From NCBI RefSeq assembly GCF_003402475.1, contig NZ_BFAB01000001.1, positions 310,001-374,000 on the forward strand: a stretch of 64,000 nucleotides of DNA, read 5' to 3'. A program made the position numbers and the translations under genes. The notes under the pieces were generated by a model, which had not been told where the DNA came from, ran no database searches, and saw only the letters and a list, made by a program, of their open reading frames with translations. The stretch comes from Mycobacterium sp. MFM001. GTDB taxonomy: Bacteria; Actinomycetota; Actinomycetes; Mycobacteriales; Mycobacteriaceae. Shown piece by piece: positions 28,123-38,022 of the stretch (position 1 is the first letter of the stretch; each line of letters opens with the position of its first letter).

Positions 28123-29498
28123 TGTTGCGACTCCCTTTCTAATTCCCGCGGTGCACCGGTGCCCATGTAGGCGGCCAGGTTGCGGTGCAGGTTGACGGTG
28201 GCTTGCTCCATGTACGGGTTGGGTTTGGTGCCTTTGAAGCCCAGGGTTTTCATGCCCTGCTGCACCGCGGCCATGTTCGAGAAGTCCTGCGGAAACACCG
28301 TGCGCCAATTCGGATCGTCGGGTGGCATGTACACCCATTCCGCCTGTGGCTCTTGGCCTTCCGGATAGAGCTCGTAGCAGGATGCTTCGAAGATGCAGCT
28401 GCTCGGGTCGTAGCCGTTGGGCCGGGCGCTGTAGCACAGCGCGGTGGTCAGGCCCTGGCCGATCTGGAAGTTGGGGAAGATCTGCCACGCGGTGCCGCTT
28501 TGGGCCAGGTGCTCGGGATCGATGGTCGGCCAGATGACACCGCGGGCCGCGTCGTCGCGCCGCGCCGAGGACAGCCAGTGCTCGAGCACCTGGTCGGCCG
28601 GGGTGTCTTCGGGCAGTTCGTCGACCAGCCGGCGCGCCGCATCCACCAGCGTCTTGGTGGTGGTGGCGTTGGTCTCCTCCAGCGTGTAGATCTGCATCTC
28701 GGCGGTAGAAATGCGCGGGTCTCCGGACCCGAGCCGAATCTTCGACCTGGTCTCCTCTAAGTCTTTGGGCGCGTCGTAGCCGATGTTGCTGTGCTTGCCC
28801 TGTGCCTTGGCCCAGCCGCGAAAGCTGCTGAACTTGTTGAACTGCGGATGCGTGGTGGCGACGTGGTAGGTCTCGTTAAAGGCCTCCATCGCCACCTTCC
28901 AGTTGCAGCCGAAGTGCAGCCATTTGCGCCATTTACACCGCATGTTCTGCAGGCCGAACGGGTCGAGCATGGTGGCGGCGGGCTCGAGATAGTCGCGCAG
29001 CGACTCGCACTGCGGGTCCATGTTGATCCAGATCCATCCGCCCCAGGTGTCGACGTTGACCGGTGCCAGGTGGGTGTTCTGCGCCGTCAATGCGCCCTGC
29101 CAGTCCTGCTGCTCGGGGATGTGGACGCAGCTGCCCTCGAGGTCGTAGGTCCAGCCGTGAAATCCGCATACGAACGACTTCTTGTGCCCGCAAGCATTTT
29201 TCGCACCGTCGGGGGTGTCGACCAGCCGGCGGCCGCGGTGCATGCACACGTTGTGGTGCGCGGTGAAGCTCTCGTCACCGGTGCGCACGACGACGATGGA
29301 GTCGTCGAGGATGTCGTAGGTGAGGTAGCTGCCGACTTTGGGAAGGTCTTCGACCCGCCCGACCTGCTGCCACACCTTGCGCCACAGCCTGTCGCGTTCG
29401 GCACGCGCATAGTCTTCGGACAGATAGGCGTCCACCCCGATCGTCATCGGCGCGGAAAGCTGTTCGGCCGCTTCGACTTCGGTGTCGGTCATTGTCAC
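28119..29498 (-). CDS. Rieske non-heme iron oxygenase, alpha subunit
   Basis: A 459-aa ring-hydroxylating-type oxygenase. The Rieske [2Fe-2S] ligands are in CMHRGRRL (near residue 85) and CGFHGW (near 111). The mononuclear-iron motif is NETYHVATTH near 210, in the order Asn-Glu-(x)-Tyr-His-(x4)-His. It hydroxylates a substrate with O2 and electrons from a reductase; no reductase or ferredoxin gene is in the cluster. Its ATG overlaps the upstream SDR stop (ATGA). Confidence 0.92.
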   Translation of the reverse strand: MTMTDTEVEAAEQLSAPMTIGVDAYLSEDYARAERDRLWRKVWQQVGRVEDLPKVGSYLTYDILDDSIVVVRTGDESFTAHHNVCMHRGRRLVDTPDGAKNACGHKKSFVCGFHGWTYDLEGSCVHIPEQQDWQGALTAQNTHLAPVNVDTWGGWIWINMDPQCESLRDYLEPAATMLDPFGLQNMRCKWRKWLHFGCNWKVAMEAFNETYHVATTHPQFNKFSSFRGWAKAQGKHSNIGYDAPKDLEETRSKIRLGSGDPRISTAEMQIYTLEETNATTTKTLVDAARRLVDELPEDTPADQVLEHWLSSARRDDAARGVIWPTIDPEHLAQSGTAWQIFPNFQIGQGLTTALCYSARPNGYDPSSCIFEASCYELYPEGQEPQAEWVYMPPDDPNWRTVFPQDFSNMAAVQQGMKTLGFKGTKPNPYMEQATVNLHRNLAAYMGTGAPRELERESQQ

Positions 29499-30343
29499 AT
29501 GCTCCTTAGCGCGGCTTTGAACGACTCATCCTTGAGGAACAACGACGTGTTGTCGGCGTCCAAATGTGTCCACTTGAGGTCGAGGCCGCCGTCCACCAGC
29601 AGGGTCTGACCGGTGATGTAGCTCGACAGGTCCGACAACAGAAACAGGATGGCGCCGGCCACCTCCTCCGGCCGGCCGCGCCGGCCCATCGCGATTGCGC
29701 GACGGTCACGTTCGCCGTCCTGGTCGACATAGGTTTGCGACGCGGGCGTCTCGGTGACTCCGGGCGCGACGGCGTTGACCCGGATGCCGTCGAGCGCCAA
29801 TTCGACTGCCATCGTGCGTGTCACCGCCACCACCGCAGCTTTCGCCGTGCCGTAGGCGATATGGAAAGGGGCGGTGTTCATTCCGCTGATCGACGAAATC
29901 GACACGATCGATCCGGGCCGCTGCTGCGCCTTCAATTCCGCGGCCATCGCCTGGCTCATGAAGAACGTCGTCTCCAGATTCCGGGTGAATAGGTCACGCC
30001 AGTCGGCGCGCGTCACCCGGGTCGACGGCATCCAGGTCGACGGGTCGGCACCTCCGGCGACGTTCACCAGCCCGTACAGCTCCCCCTGTGCCCGCCGCGC
30101 GTGATCCATGGCCGCCCCAACACCGCCGTCCGTCGCCACGTCGGCGGCCACGGGCACGATCGGCAGTCCTTGCGCGATCAGCGGCCCGATGTGCTGGTCG
30201 AGGTTGTCGCGGCAGCGGCTCACCGCGATCACCGTCGCGCCGGCGCGAGCGACCATCCGGGTCACGGTGGTGCCGATGCCGCCGCCGGCCGCGCCGGCCA
30301 CCACGACCACGCGACCATCGAGGGTCAGCAAATTATCCGGCAT
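29495..30343 (-). CDS. short-chain dehydrogenase/reductase, first gene of catabolic operon
   Basis: A 282-aa SDR with VAGAAGGGIGTTVTRMVARAG, VNVAGGADPSTW (variant of NNAG), and Ser-Tyr-Lys in SISSISGMNTAPFHIAYGTAK. It is followed by GQTLLVDGGLDLKW and a tail that extends beyond usual SDRs. It is the promoter-proximal gene of a minus-strand operon running to 22963 with overlapping genes. A perfect palindrome (TTGTCCGGACAA) ends 2 nt upstream of its ATG, so its leader must be very short or the operator lies within it. Confidence 0.88.
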   Translation of the reverse strand: MPDNLLTLDGRVVVVAGAAGGGIGTTVTRMVARAGATVIAVSRCRDNLDQHIGPLIAQGLPIVPVAADVATDGGVGAAMDHARRAQGELYGLVNVAGGADPSTWMPSTRVTRADWRDLFTRNLETTFFMSQAMAAELKAQQRPGSIVSISSISGMNTAPFHIAYGTAKAAVVAVTRTMAVELALDGIRVNAVAPGVTETPASQTYVDQDGERDRRAIAMGRRGRPEEVAGAILFLLSDLSSYITGQTLLVDGGLDLKWTHLDADNTSLFLKDESFKAALRSM

Positions 30344-30345
30344 GT

Positions 30346-30357
30346 TTGTCCGGACAA
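30346..30357. promoter_or_regulatory. perfect palindromic operator in divergent promoter
   Basis: TTGTCCGGACAA, a perfect 12-bp palindrome, lies directly upstream of the minus-strand operon. The shape fits sites of HutC-subfamily GntR repressors (GT-n4-AC cores), and such a regulator is encoded at 32088. A CATAAT -10-like hexamer for the plus strand lies at 30372-30377. Confidence 0.6.
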
Positions 30358-30441
30358 GATAGTCTGGTGTGCATAATTGAGAACATGATTCTCTGCAAAT
30401 CGCTTAGCGTCAAGGGCTGCTTTCCGCATCGGTCTTCCCTA

Positions 30442-30453
30442 TTGTCTGGACCA
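30442..30453. promoter_or_regulatory. second, imperfect operator copy
   Basis: TTGTCTGGACCA matches the palindrome at 30346 in 10 of 12 positions. It lies 96 bp away, about nine helical turns, and 46 nt upstream of the NHL gene. A pair of sites flanking the divergent promoters would allow joint repression of both operons. Confidence 0.5.
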
Positions 30454-30499
30454 GCCGCGGTTGCTAGCGTCACCGACTGAACGCGGAGGTCATCGACGG

Positions 30500-32095
30500 A
30501 TGTTGCTGCAGCAAGGCCGCTACCCGGTCGCAAGTCCAGTCCAGCTCGCCGAAGGTTGGCGCCTGGAACGTCTCACTCCGCCGAGCCGGCTGTTCGGCGC
30601 CAACGGCCTGCGCACTGGTCCGGACGGCCGGATCTACATCGCGCAGGTGACCGGCAGTCAGATCAGCGCCCTCGATATCGACACCGGTCAGGTGGAGACC
30701 GTCAGCGCCAAGGGAGGCGACATCGTCGCACCCGACGACGTGGCGTTCGATCCGCGCGGCAACCTCTATGCCACCGAGGTGATGGACGGCCGGGTGAGTG
30801 TTCGAAGCACTGACGGCCAGACCCGGGTGCTGCGTGACGACGTTCCCAGCGCCAACGGCATCACGGTTCACGACGGCCGGTTGTTCATCGGCGAATGTCG
30901 GGAAGGCGGACGGCTTCTCGAACTTTCCCTGGACGGCGGCGCCCCGCGGGTGTTGCTCGAGGGTGTGCCATCGCCCAACGCGATGGAGGTCGGCCCCGAC
31001 GGCCTGCTGTACTTCCCGGTGATGGGCGCCAACGAGATCTGGCGCGTCGACGTGAACGGCGGTGAGCCGCAGCGTGTCGCGACCGGGCTGGGCGTGCCCG
31101 ACTCGGTCAAGTTTGATTCCGACGGCTACATCGTCTCCACCCAGGTTCACAGCGGCCAGGTGTTGCGGATCGATCCGCGCACCGGCAATCAGACGGTGCT
31201 GGCGGATCTGAATCCCGGCCTGGACAACCTGACGTTCGTCGGCAAGCGACTGTTCGTCTCGAACTTCACCGGCGAGATCACCGAAATCCTGGACGGCGCA
31301 ACACGAACGGTGCTACCGGGCGGCCTGAACTGGCCGCTGGATTTGGCCGTCGGCGCCGACGGCAACCTCTACGTCGCCGACGGCACGTACTTCTACGTTC
31401 TGGGTCCCGACCGCACGCTGCAGACGGTGAGCATGCTCTTCACACCGGGCTACCCCGGCTTCCTGCGCGGGCTGGTGCCCGCCGGGCCCGGCGAGTTCGT
31501 CGTCACCACCTCGGGTGGTCAGGTGTCGCGCTACCGGCCGGCTGACAGCGAAAGCACCGTGCTGGCAGACGGATTCGACCAACTGTATGGCGTGACGGTG
31601 TCGGATGACACCGTCGTGGTAGCCGAACTCGGCACCGGGCGGGTGCTGTCGATCCGGGCTGGGCAGGCCGAGGTGATCGCCGCCGGCCTGCAGGACCCGG
31701 TCGGGGTCGCGATCGGTCCCGACGGCGGCTGCCTGGTCAGCGAAGCCGGCCGGGTTGTGAAGGTGAGCGGATCCAGCATCGAGACAGTGCTGGACGAATT
31801 GCAGCGACCGCAAGGAATTCTGGTGCGTGACGGGCTTTTGTATGTGGTCGACGCCGACGCGAAAGAGTTGGTCGAATTCGACCTCGAGCACGGGACCCGT
31901 CGTACCGTCGCGGCGGAATTGCCGGTCGGCGCCCCACCCGGAGTGGTACCCAAGCCGCTGAAGGGAATGCCGCCGTTCTCCGGGCCGCAGGGCCCGTTCG
32001 CCGGTATCGCCGCCGGATCCGATGGGACGCTGTATGTTTCGGCCGACGGCGACGGCAGCGTGCTAGCGCTTCACCGGGAGAACCGTCATGGCTGA
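30500..32095 (+). CDS. NHL/SMP-30-like beta-propeller protein
   Basis: A 531-aa soluble protein built of repeated propeller blades, each with a G.DG.LYV-type strand: LRTGPDGRIYIAQ, VAFDPRGNLYATE, VGPDGLLYFPV, VGADGNLYVADG, AIGPDGGCLVSEAG and AAGSDGTLYVSADG. With about 11-12 blades it could form two six-bladed propellers. SMP-30 relatives are Ca2+-dependent lactonases, so it might open a lactone made by the Baeyer-Villiger enzyme (inference). The start is ATG 30500 with GGAGGT upstream. There is no signal peptide. Its 3' end overlaps the regulator gene by 8 nt. Confidence 0.8.
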   Translation: MLLQQGRYPVASPVQLAEGWRLERLTPPSRLFGANGLRTGPDGRIYIAQVTGSQISALDIDTGQVETVSAKGGDIVAPDDVAFDPRGNLYATEVMDGRVSVRSTDGQTRVLRDDVPSANGITVHDGRLFIGECREGGRLLELSLDGGAPRVLLEGVPSPNAMEVGPDGLLYFPVMGANEIWRVDVNGGEPQRVATGLGVPDSVKFDSDGYIVSTQVHSGQVLRIDPRTGNQTVLADLNPGLDNLTFVGKRLFVSNFTGEITEILDGATRTVLPGGLNWPLDLAVGADGNLYVADGTYFYVLGPDRTLQTVSMLFTPGYPGFLRGLVPAGPGEFVVTTSGGQVSRYRPADSESTVLADGFDQLYGVTVSDDTVVVAELGTGRVLSIRAGQAEVIAAGLQDPVGVAIGPDGGCLVSEAGRVVKVSGSSIETVLDELQRPQGILVRDGLLYVVDADAKELVEFDLEHGTRRTVAAELPVGAPPGVVPKPLKGMPPFSGPQGPFAGIAAGSDGTLYVSADGDGSVLALHRENRHG

Positions 32096-32819
32096 CGCCG
32101 ATCATCGCTACCTGCAGGTCGCGCGGACACTGCGGAAAGAGATCGTCGACGGCGTGTACCCGGTGGGCTCCCAGCTGCCCACCGAACATCAACTGTGCGA
32201 GCGGTTTTCGGTCAGCCGCTACACCGTGCGGGAGGCGTTGCGGCGCCTCCGCGACGACAACCTGGTCGCATCCCGGCCTCGGTCCGGCACCCTGGTGGTC
32301 CCGCGGCCATCTGCGGATTCCTATGTGCAGGACGTCGTCTCGATCAACGATCTGCTGGCTTTCGCGACCGGCGCGCAATTCGCGATCGAGTCCACCAAGA
32401 TGGTGCCGATCGACGACGAACTGGCAACCCGCACCGGACTGGCCCGCGGCGAAGAATGGCTGGCCGTCCGCGGGTTTCGGCGCATCGAGGGCGCGGACTT
32501 TCCGTTGTGCCGCACCGAGTACTACATCAATAGGGCGTTCGCCGCCGTGGGCCGGTTGCTGCAACGTCACACCGGGCCGATCTTTCCGTTGATCGAGGAT
32601 CTGTTCGGGTTGAGCATCGTCGAGGTTCGCCAAGAGATCGCCGCGGTGCTGATCCCGGCCGAGCTCGCCGGCGAGCTCAGCGTCGAGCCCGGATCGCCGG
32701 CGCTGGAAGTGCACCGCACCTACACCACCTCGGACGGCGAAGTCGCCCAGGTCACGATCAACACCCATCCCGCCTCGCGGTTTCGGCACTCGATGACGAT
32801 GCGACGAGTGCGCGGTTAG
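32088..32819 (+). CDS. GntR-family (HutC subfamily) transcriptional regulator
   Basis: A 243-aa regulator. The N-terminal winged helix-turn-helix is clear: YLQVARTLRKEIVDGVYPVG, LPTEHQLCERFSVSRYTVRE and LRRLRDDNLVASRPRSGTLV. The C-terminal half (about 85-243) is a UTRA ligand-binding domain, with ALEVHRTYTTSDGEVAQVTI near the end. It probably represses the two divergent operons until a pathway intermediate binds. It is translated from within the end of the NHL gene, so it is autoregulated if the palindromes upstream are its sites. Confidence 0.9.
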   Translation: MADADHRYLQVARTLRKEIVDGVYPVGSQLPTEHQLCERFSVSRYTVREALRRLRDDNLVASRPRSGTLVVPRPSADSYVQDVVSINDLLAFATGAQFAIESTKMVPIDDELATRTGLARGEEWLAVRGFRRIEGADFPLCRTEYYINRAFAAVGRLLQRHTGPIFPLIEDLFGLSIVEVRQEIAAVLIPAELAGELSVEPGSPALEVHRTYTTSDGEVAQVTINTHPASRFRHSMTMRRVRG

Positions 32820-32830
32820 ATGTGCATGGA

Positions 32831-34384
32831 ATGACTGACGACGCGAGGCTGATCGGGCGGCACCGCTGGGGCGCCGGCGACGCCTACGCCCGCGGCTGGT
32901 GGGTTCGGACCACGCTGGCGGACACGCTGGCCGAGGCCGCGCAGCGCACCCCGCGGCGGGTCGCGGTGGTCGACGGCGAACACCGGCTGGACTGCCAAAG
33001 CCTCTACGAGCGAGCGGCGTCGCTCGCGAGCTACATGCTGGCCCGCATACCGGGGGGCAGCGTGGTGTCGTTCATGCTGCCCAACTGGCACGAGGCGGCG
33101 ATCATCTACCTAGCGGCGACGCTGGCCGGAATGGTGGTGAACCCGATCCTGCCGTCGCTGCGGGACCGCGAGCTGCGCTTCATTCTCGAGGATGCCGACA
33201 GCCGGATGGTCTTTGCGCCACCGGTTTTCCGTGGCCACGACTATGCGGCGATGCTGGATCGGGTGACGGCACAGCTGGCGTCACCGCCCGAGGTGGTGGT
33301 GGTGCGCAGCGACGCGCCGCTGCCTGGAGACCACCCGGCCGAGCTGCCCGCGCTCGACCCGGATGCGGTGCGCATGCTCCTCTACACCTCGGGCACCGCG
33401 GGGCGGCCGAAAGGCGTTCTGCACAGCCACAACTCGATGCATGCGCTGATCTGCCAAATCCGCGACTACTGGCACGTGCAACCCGGTGACACGTTTCTGG
33501 TCCCGTCGCCGATCGCCCACATAGGCGGCTCGATCTATGCCTTCGAGTGCCCGCTGCTGCTGGGCACCACCGCCGTGCTGATGGATCGCTGGGACGCCGA
33601 CGAGGCCGTCGCACTCATGCAAGCCGAGCACTGCACCCACATCGCCGGCGCCACACCGTTCCTGGAGCAACTCCTGACGGCCGCAGAGCGCGCCGGCACC
33701 CGACTGCCCGACTTGAGGTTGTTCATCTGCGGCGGCGCATCGGTGCCGCCGTCGTTGATCCGCACGGCGGCACGGTATTTCGAGCGGGCTGCCGTCACCC
33801 GCGTCTACGGTTCGACCGAAGTGCCGGTGACGACTGTCGGGGCGCCGTCGGACGCCGAGCACGCCGCCGACACCGACGGCCGCGCCGGAATCGCCGAGAT
33901 CAAACTCGACGACGGCCAGATTTGCGCCCGGGGGCCGCAAATGCTCGTCGGTTACCTGCATCCCGAGGACGAGACCGGCGCATTCGACGCCGACGGCTAC
34001 TTCCGCACCGGAGATCTGGGGCGCTGGGTTGACGACGACTACTTGATGGTCACCGGGCGGGCCAAGGACATCATCATCCGCAACGGCGAGAACATCGCGC
34101 CGAAGGAGATCGAGGACATCCTCATCGGCCATCCGGGCATCGCGGAGGTCGCCGTCGTCGGCCTGCCCGACAGCCGAACCGGGGAGCGCGCGTGTGCGGT
34201 CATTGTCCCCACCGATCCGCCGGGTCCGGACGTGGCGAGCCTGCGCAGTTTTCTGCAGGGCCACGGGCTGGCCCGCTTCAAAGCGCCGGAGCAGGTGGAG
34301 ATCTGGACCGAGTTGCCGCGCAACGACGCGGGCAAGGTGCTCAAGCATCAGATCAAGGCGGCATTGACTAAGGCGGGCGGGTGA
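32831..34384 (+). CDS. AMP-forming acyl-CoA synthetase/ligase
   Basis: A 517-aa ANL-superfamily enzyme. It has the P-loop [18 protein letters not shown] near residue 185, [14 protein letters not shown] (A5 motif), [26 protein letters not shown] in pieces near 395-420, and the catalytic Lys in [12 protein letters not shown] near the C-terminus. It makes an acyl-CoA through an acyl-AMP; the acid is unknown. Start is taken as ATG 32831 ([14 protein letters not shown]), 11 nt after the regulator stop; GTG 32822 is possible. Confidence 0.9.
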   Translation: MTDDARLIGRHRWGAGDAYARGWWVRTTLADTLAEAAQRTPRRVAVVDGEHRLDCQSLYERAASLASYMLARIPGGSVVSFMLPNWHEAAIIYLAATLAGMVVNPILPSLRDRELRFILEDADSRMVFAPPVFRGHDYAAMLDRVTAQLASPPEVVVVRSDAPLPGDHPAELPALDPDAVRMLLYTSGTAGRPKGVLHSHNSMHALICQIRDYWHVQPGDTFLVPSPIAHIGGSIYAFECPLLLGTTAVLMDRWDADEAVALMQAEHCTHIAGATPFLEQLLTAAERAGTRLPDLRLFICGGASVPPSLIRTAARYFERAAVTRVYGSTEVPVTTVGAPSDAEHAADTDGRAGIAEIKLDDGQICARGPQMLVGYLHPEDETGAFDADGYFRTGDLGRWVDDDYLMVTGRAKDIIIRNGENIAPKEIEDILIGHPGIAEVAVVGLPDSRTGERACAVIVPTDPPGPDVASLRSFLQGHGLARFKAPEQVEIWTELPRNDAGKVLKHQIKAALTKAGG

Positions 34385-34385
34385 G

Positions 34386-35132
34386 ATGCAGGTAGCGATC
34401 GTCACCGGAGCGACGGGCGGCATCGGTTTCGGCTGTGCGACCAAACTGGCCGACGCGGGGATGGCGGTCCTGGCGACCGGGCGCAACGAAGCCAAACTCA
34501 CCGAATTGGCCGCAGCCATCGGCGATCCCGACCGAGTTGGCACCGTCGCCACCGATCTGACCGACGACTACGCGCCGCGACAGATCGTGGATGCCGCCGT
34601 CGAGCGGTGGGGCCACATCGACTTCCTGGTCAACAACGCCGGGGTGGGCAATCCCAAGCCACTACACGAAACCGACGACGACACACTGGATTACTTCCTC
34701 AATGTGATGCTGCGGGCGCCGTTCCGGCTGGCGCGCGACGTGTTGCCGCACATGCCGCCCGGCTCCGCCATCATCAACATCACGTCGACGTTCGCGGTGG
34801 TCGGCGGTCTTCGGGGTGGCGCGTATTCGGCTGCCAAGGGCGGACTGACCGCGTTGACCACCCACATCGCCTGCCAGTACGGAGCGCAGGGAATCCGTTG
34901 CAACGCTGTGGCTCCCGGCGTCATCCAGACACCGATGACCGAGCACCGGCTGGCCGACGAGCGGTTCCGCCGGATGAACACCGAGATGACACCGCATCAG
35001 CGGCTGGGCACCGTCGACGACGTCGCGAGCGCCGTCGCGTTCCTGTGCTCGCCCGGCGGCAGCTTCATCAACGGCCAGACCATCGTGGTCGACGGCGGAT
35101 GGAGTTCGACGAAGTACCTGTCGGACGCATAG
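34386..35132 (+). CDS. short-chain dehydrogenase/reductase
   Basis: A 248-aa SDR with [28 protein letters not shown] and the catalytic Ser-Tyr-Lys in [20 protein letters not shown], ending [12 protein letters not shown]. It is probably an NAD(P)-dependent alcohol dehydrogenase or 3-oxoacyl reductase. The ATG follows the ligase stop by 1 nt, and the next ligase starts 9 nt after its stop, so it is embedded in the plus-strand operon. Confidence 0.9.
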   Translation: MQVAIVTGATGGIGFGCATKLADAGMAVLATGRNEAKLTELAAAIGDPDRVGTVATDLTDDYAPRQIVDAAVERWGHIDFLVNNAGVGNPKPLHETDDDTLDYFLNVMLRAPFRLARDVLPHMPPGSAIINITSTFAVVGGLRGGAYSAAKGGLTALTTHIACQYGAQGIRCNAVAPGVIQTPMTEHRLADERFRRMNTEMTPHQRLGTVDDVASAVAFLCSPGGSFINGQTIVVDGGWSSTKYLSDA

Positions 35133-35141
35133 GGCTGGCCG

Positions 35142-36602
35142 TTGAACCTTTTCACGATCCTCGACCAGACCGCGACCCGCTTCCCGGATCGCGATGCCGT
35201 CTATCGCGGCGAGCGCCTGTTCTGCACGTGGCAGGAACTGCGCGAGCGCGCATTACGACTGGCCAGTTCACTACCACCGCCGGGCGCGCGCATCGCAGTT
35301 GCCAGCGAGAACCGCCCGGAGATCGTGGAACTGCTGTTCGCGATCTGGGCGGCCGAGTGTGTGGCCGTCCCGATCAACTACAAGCTGCACCCGCTCGAGA
35401 TGGCGCAGATCCTCGCGGATGCCGGCGCCTCGAGGGTTTTTGCGTCGCCGTCGATCGCGGAGGCGCTGGCACCGGTGACTGATGTGCCAATCGAAGCCAT
35501 TGGGACAGACGACTATTCACGCCTGCTCACCGCCTCGCCGACCACGCCACCGTGCAGCGATCCCACGGCGCTGGCGTGGCTGTTCTACACCAGCGGCACC
35601 ACCGGGCGGGCGAAGGGCGCCATGCTGACGCATCGCAGCCTGATGGCGATGACGATCGCCCACCTTGCCGATATCGATGCGCCCGACGAGCATTGCAGCT
35701 TCGTGCACGCCGCACCGATGTCGCACGGCTCGGGCTTGTACATTCCCGCTTACGTGCTGCGCGGCGCCCGTCAGGTGGTCCCGGCTGGTGGCGGATTCGA
35801 TGCCGACGAAGTCCTGGACCTGTGTGATCGTCATCCCGGCTGCGCTATGTTTCTCGCCCCAACCATGGTGCAGCGCTTGGTCGATACTGGTCGCGCCTGC
35901 CCGCGACAACTGCGGACGATCGTCTACGGCGGCGGCCCGATGTACGTCGAGAGCATCAAGAAAGCGCTGGCGGCGTTCGGGCCGATCTTCGCGCAGATCT
36001 ACGGCCAGGGTGAGGCGCCGATGACGATCACCGGTCTGCGGCGCGGGGACCACGACGTTGCCGACGACGCGGTGCTCGGGTCGGTCGGGTACCCGCGCTC
36101 GGGTGTGCAAGTCGCGGTGCTGCGCAGCGACGGCACGCCGGCGACGGTGGGTGAGATCGGTGAAATCGCCTGTCGTGGCGATGTCGTCATGTCCGGCTAC
36201 TGGAACAATCCCGAGGCCACCCGGGAGGCGCTGCACAACGGCTGGCTGCACACCGGCGATATGGGTTCCTTCGACCCGCGTGGCTATCTGACCTTGCGTG
36301 ACCGATCCAAGGATGTAGTGATCAGCGGCGGCAGCAACATTTATCCGCGCGAGGTGGAGGAGGCGCTGCTCGAACACCCCGCCGTGTCGGAAGCCTGCAT
36401 CGTCGGGGAGCCCGATGCCGAGTGGGGCGAAGTGGTGGTCGCGTTCATTGTCGGGACGGCCGGCGCCGACGAGCTCGACGCCCATCTGCTGTCGCGCATC
36501 GCCCGTTTCAAACGCCCCAAGCGTTACGTGTTTGTGGACCACCTACCGAAGAACAGCTACGGCAAGGTCTTGAAACGAGAACTGCGACAACAGTTGGTCT
36601 GA
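35142..36602 (+). CDS. AMP-forming acyl-CoA synthetase/ligase (TTG start)
   Basis: A 486-aa ANL-family ligase, short for the class. It starts at TTG 35142 (LFTILDQTATRFPDRDAVYR). Motifs are LAWLFYTSGTTGRAKGAMLT near residue 150, FAQIYGQGEAPMTI, GWLHTGDMGSFDPRGYLTLR, SKDVVISGGSNIYPREVEEA and the catalytic Lys in PKNSYGKVLKRELR. It is related to long-chain or aromatic acid ligases. It probably activates an acid of the same pathway as the first ligase; two ligases suggest two carboxylic intermediates. Confidence 0.9.
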   Translation: MNLFTILDQTATRFPDRDAVYRGERLFCTWQELRERALRLASSLPPPGARIAVASENRPEIVELLFAIWAAECVAVPINYKLHPLEMAQILADAGASRVFASPSIAEALAPVTDVPIEAIGTDDYSRLLTASPTTPPCSDPTALAWLFYTSGTTGRAKGAMLTHRSLMAMTIAHLADIDAPDEHCSFVHAAPMSHGSGLYIPAYVLRGARQVVPAGGGFDADEVLDLCDRHPGCAMFLAPTMVQRLVDTGRACPRQLRTIVYGGGPMYVESIKKALAAFGPIFAQIYGQGEAPMTITGLRRGDHDVADDAVLGSVGYPRSGVQVAVLRSDGTPATVGEIGEIACRGDVVMSGYWNNPEATREALHNGWLHTGDMGSFDPRGYLTLRDRSKDVVISGGSNIYPREVEEALLEHPAVSEACIVGEPDAEWGEVVVAFIVGTAGADELDAHLLSRIARFKRPKRYVFVDHLPKNSYGKVLKRELRQQLV

Positions 36603-36673
36603 TCCGCGAGCACTTTTGATCATGCCGCGGTTTAGCAGTGCCATCGCGACGCGCGACGCACACAATCCGACGC

Positions 36674-38014
36674 ATGACATCGACAACGACCGACGTGTCG
36701 ATCCAGCAGGAGAAGGCGCCTCTCCGCACGAGCGCGACCCGCGACTTGAGCGCGCAGATCCCGCTTCGCGACTCCTTGCTGGTGGCGGTGACCGCGGGGC
36801 TGGGGTACAGCTTCGATGCTTACGCGGTAAACATCTACGGACTGGTTCTCCCGCTGATCGCCGTCAGCTTCGCCGTCGACCTCACCACACTGGGCTTCAT
36901 CGGCTCAATTTTCCTCGTCGGTTACATGGTCGGGACAATCGGCTTCGGTATCGCGGCAGACCGCTGGGGCCGCAAGGACACCCTCGGCGTGTCGATCCTC
37001 CTGTACGGGGCCACCACATCCCTTGGCGGACTGACCGCCAACATCCCGCTGTTCGCGGCGCTGCGGTTTCTCACCGGTGTGGGCGGCGCCGGTGAACTTG
37101 CAGTTGGCGCGCCGTACACGTGCGAGATGTTTCCACCGCGGTACCGCGCGATCGGCGTCGGCGGAATCATGTTCTCGCTCTTCTCATTCGGCTACATTCT
37201 TGCCGGCTTAGCCGCCCTCTACATCGCACCCCGGTTCGGGTGGCAATGGACCTTCATCATCGCGATCGTCCCCGCCGTGGCGGTCTTCGCGCTGCGGCGC
37301 CTTGTGCAGGAGTCAGTTCGATACGCCATCCAGAAAGCCGATGACAAGGTTCGGGCCGCTCAGGAACTCGAGCGTTCTTCAGGAGCGAAGGAGCGGATCT
37401 GGCGAATCCCGGGTGTGCCCAAGCGGATTGGCATCGGTTGGCTGCTGTACACAGCCAACGCAACCGGCTATTGGGGGCTTAGCGTCTTCCTCACCACGTT
37501 CATGGTGAAGAAATTCGGCGTCTCGCCGACCACCGCGATCGGCTATGCGATCGGATTCTATGTGGCCCAGTTCTTTTTCTCCTATCTGGGCACGGGACTG
37601 TCGGATTGGCGCGGACGTCGGCCGGCCGGGATTGCAGGCGCGGTGCTGATGATCACTGCCACCGTTATGGCAACGACGGCTTCCTCGCTCGGACTTTTCC
37701 TCGTCTTCGGTGCGTTGATGATGGCGTTGCTCGGCTGGCTGTGGGGCGTTGGTGACACCTATGTGAGCGAACTGTTTCCGACCCGGATCCGGGGAACGGG
37801 TTTCGGGCTGGCCGTCGGAGGGGGGCGATTCGCAGCCATCTTTGCCCCGTTGCTGGTGGGTGCCGGCATCACGGCCTTCGGCCCCACGATTCCCTTCCTG
37901 GCGAGCGCTGGACTCTGGCTGCTGACCATTGTCGGTTACCTGCTCGGCCCGGAGACATCGCGCAAGTCCCTCGAACAGATCGAGGCCGAATTCGAGGCCG
38001 CAAGCAGGAGTTGA
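36674..38014 (+). CDS. MFS transporter, metabolite:H+ symporter type
   Basis: A 446-aa major facilitator with 12 predicted helices. The first-loop motif GFGIAADRWGRKDT is complete, and LSDWRGRRPAGIAGA is its echo between helices 8 and 9. The cytosolic N-terminus (about 40 residues) precedes GYSFDAYAVNIYGLVLPL. It resembles the sugar/aromatic acid symporter group and so could import the substrate of the neighbouring enzymes. I set the start at ATG 36674 (MTSTTTDVS); a frame from 36638 adds a non-conserved basic stretch. The gap to the ligase is 71 nt. Confidence 0.87.
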   Translation: MTSTTTDVSIQQEKAPLRTSATRDLSAQIPLRDSLLVAVTAGLGYSFDAYAVNIYGLVLPLIAVSFAVDLTTLGFIGSIFLVGYMVGTIGFGIAADRWGRKDTLGVSILLYGATTSLGGLTANIPLFAALRFLTGVGGAGELAVGAPYTCEMFPPRYRAIGVGGIMFSLFSFGYILAGLAALYIAPRFGWQWTFIIAIVPAVAVFALRRLVQESVRYAIQKADDKVRAAQELERSSGAKERIWRIPGVPKRIGIGWLLYTANATGYWGLSVFLTTFMVKKFGVSPTTAIGYAIGFYVAQFFFSYLGTGLSDWRGRRPAGIAGAVLMITATVMATTASSLGLFLVFGALMMALLGWLWGVGDTYVSELFPTRIRGTGFGLAVGGGRFAAIFAPLLVGAGITAFGPTIPFLASAGLWLLTIVGYLLGPETSRKSLEQIEAEFEAASRS

Positions 38015-38022
38015 GCGACCTG

